Assembly: GCA_002085205.1 (NCBI GenBank)
Contig: NATF01000041.1
Location: 1-5,809 of the forward strand
Length of the DNA: 5,809 bases
Direction: 5' to 3'
Origin: Candidatus Cloacimonas sp. 4484_275
GTDB taxonomy: Bacteria; Cloacimonadota; Cloacimonadia; Cloacimonadales; TCS61
Shown: positions 5,809 through 5,809 of the stretch, piece after piece
Numbering within the stretch: position 1 is the stretch's first letter
Layout: every line of letters begins with the position of its first letter
The notes under the pieces: generated by a model
What the model was told of the DNA's origin: nothing
The model's input: the letters and a program-made list of their open reading frames with translations, nothing else
Database searches by the model: none
Translations under genes and position numbers: made by a program

Positions 5809-5809
5809 T

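Overview
The window (about 40% G+C by eye, AT-rich between genes) comes from a bacterium with a double membrane or at least a lipoprotein-processing system. Two lipobox-bearing proteins, good Shine-Dalgarno sites and a complete biotin-dependent, sodium-pumping decarboxylase point to an anaerobic, fermentative or syntrophic lifestyle. A Cloacimonadota- or FCB-like anaerobe would fit, but no marker gene is present and this is a weak inference. Layout: a leftward block (1-1871) and a rightward block (2056-5808) diverge from a 184-base AT-rich intergenic region.

Leftward block, in transcription order: a 62-residue low-complexity lipoprotein; a strong rho-independent terminator; a 356-residue lipoprotein related to glycoside hydrolase family 26 (GH26); and the N-terminal 152 residues of a carbohydrate ABC-transporter permease of the MalF/UgpA type, which runs off the left edge. 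The last two suggest extracytoplasmic glycan cleavage coupled to sugar uptake.

Rightward block: four closely spaced, complete genes, mmdA-mmdD-mmdC-mmdB. They encode the carboxyltransferase, small membrane anchor, biotin carrier and Na+-translocating membrane subunit of a methylmalonyl-CoA decarboxylase-type complex. Such a complex converts (S)-methylmalonyl-CoA to propionyl-CoA and CO2 while exporting Na+. The residues of the ion path in the beta subunit are all present.

The most interesting item is the GH26-like gene. Its mature N-terminus (about residues 32-95) looks like the part that normally ends a GH26-like domain, after the catalytic nucleophile. Its C-terminus stops six residues after that nucleophile. 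Every part appears once but in rotated order, so this looks like a natural circular permutation. Second is the delta subunit (mmdD), which carries a signal peptide and a small predicted extracytoplasmic domain ahead of the usual single membrane helix. Third is the terminator hairpin that ends only 14 bases before the GH26-like start codon, which implies read-through control or an undetected promoter.
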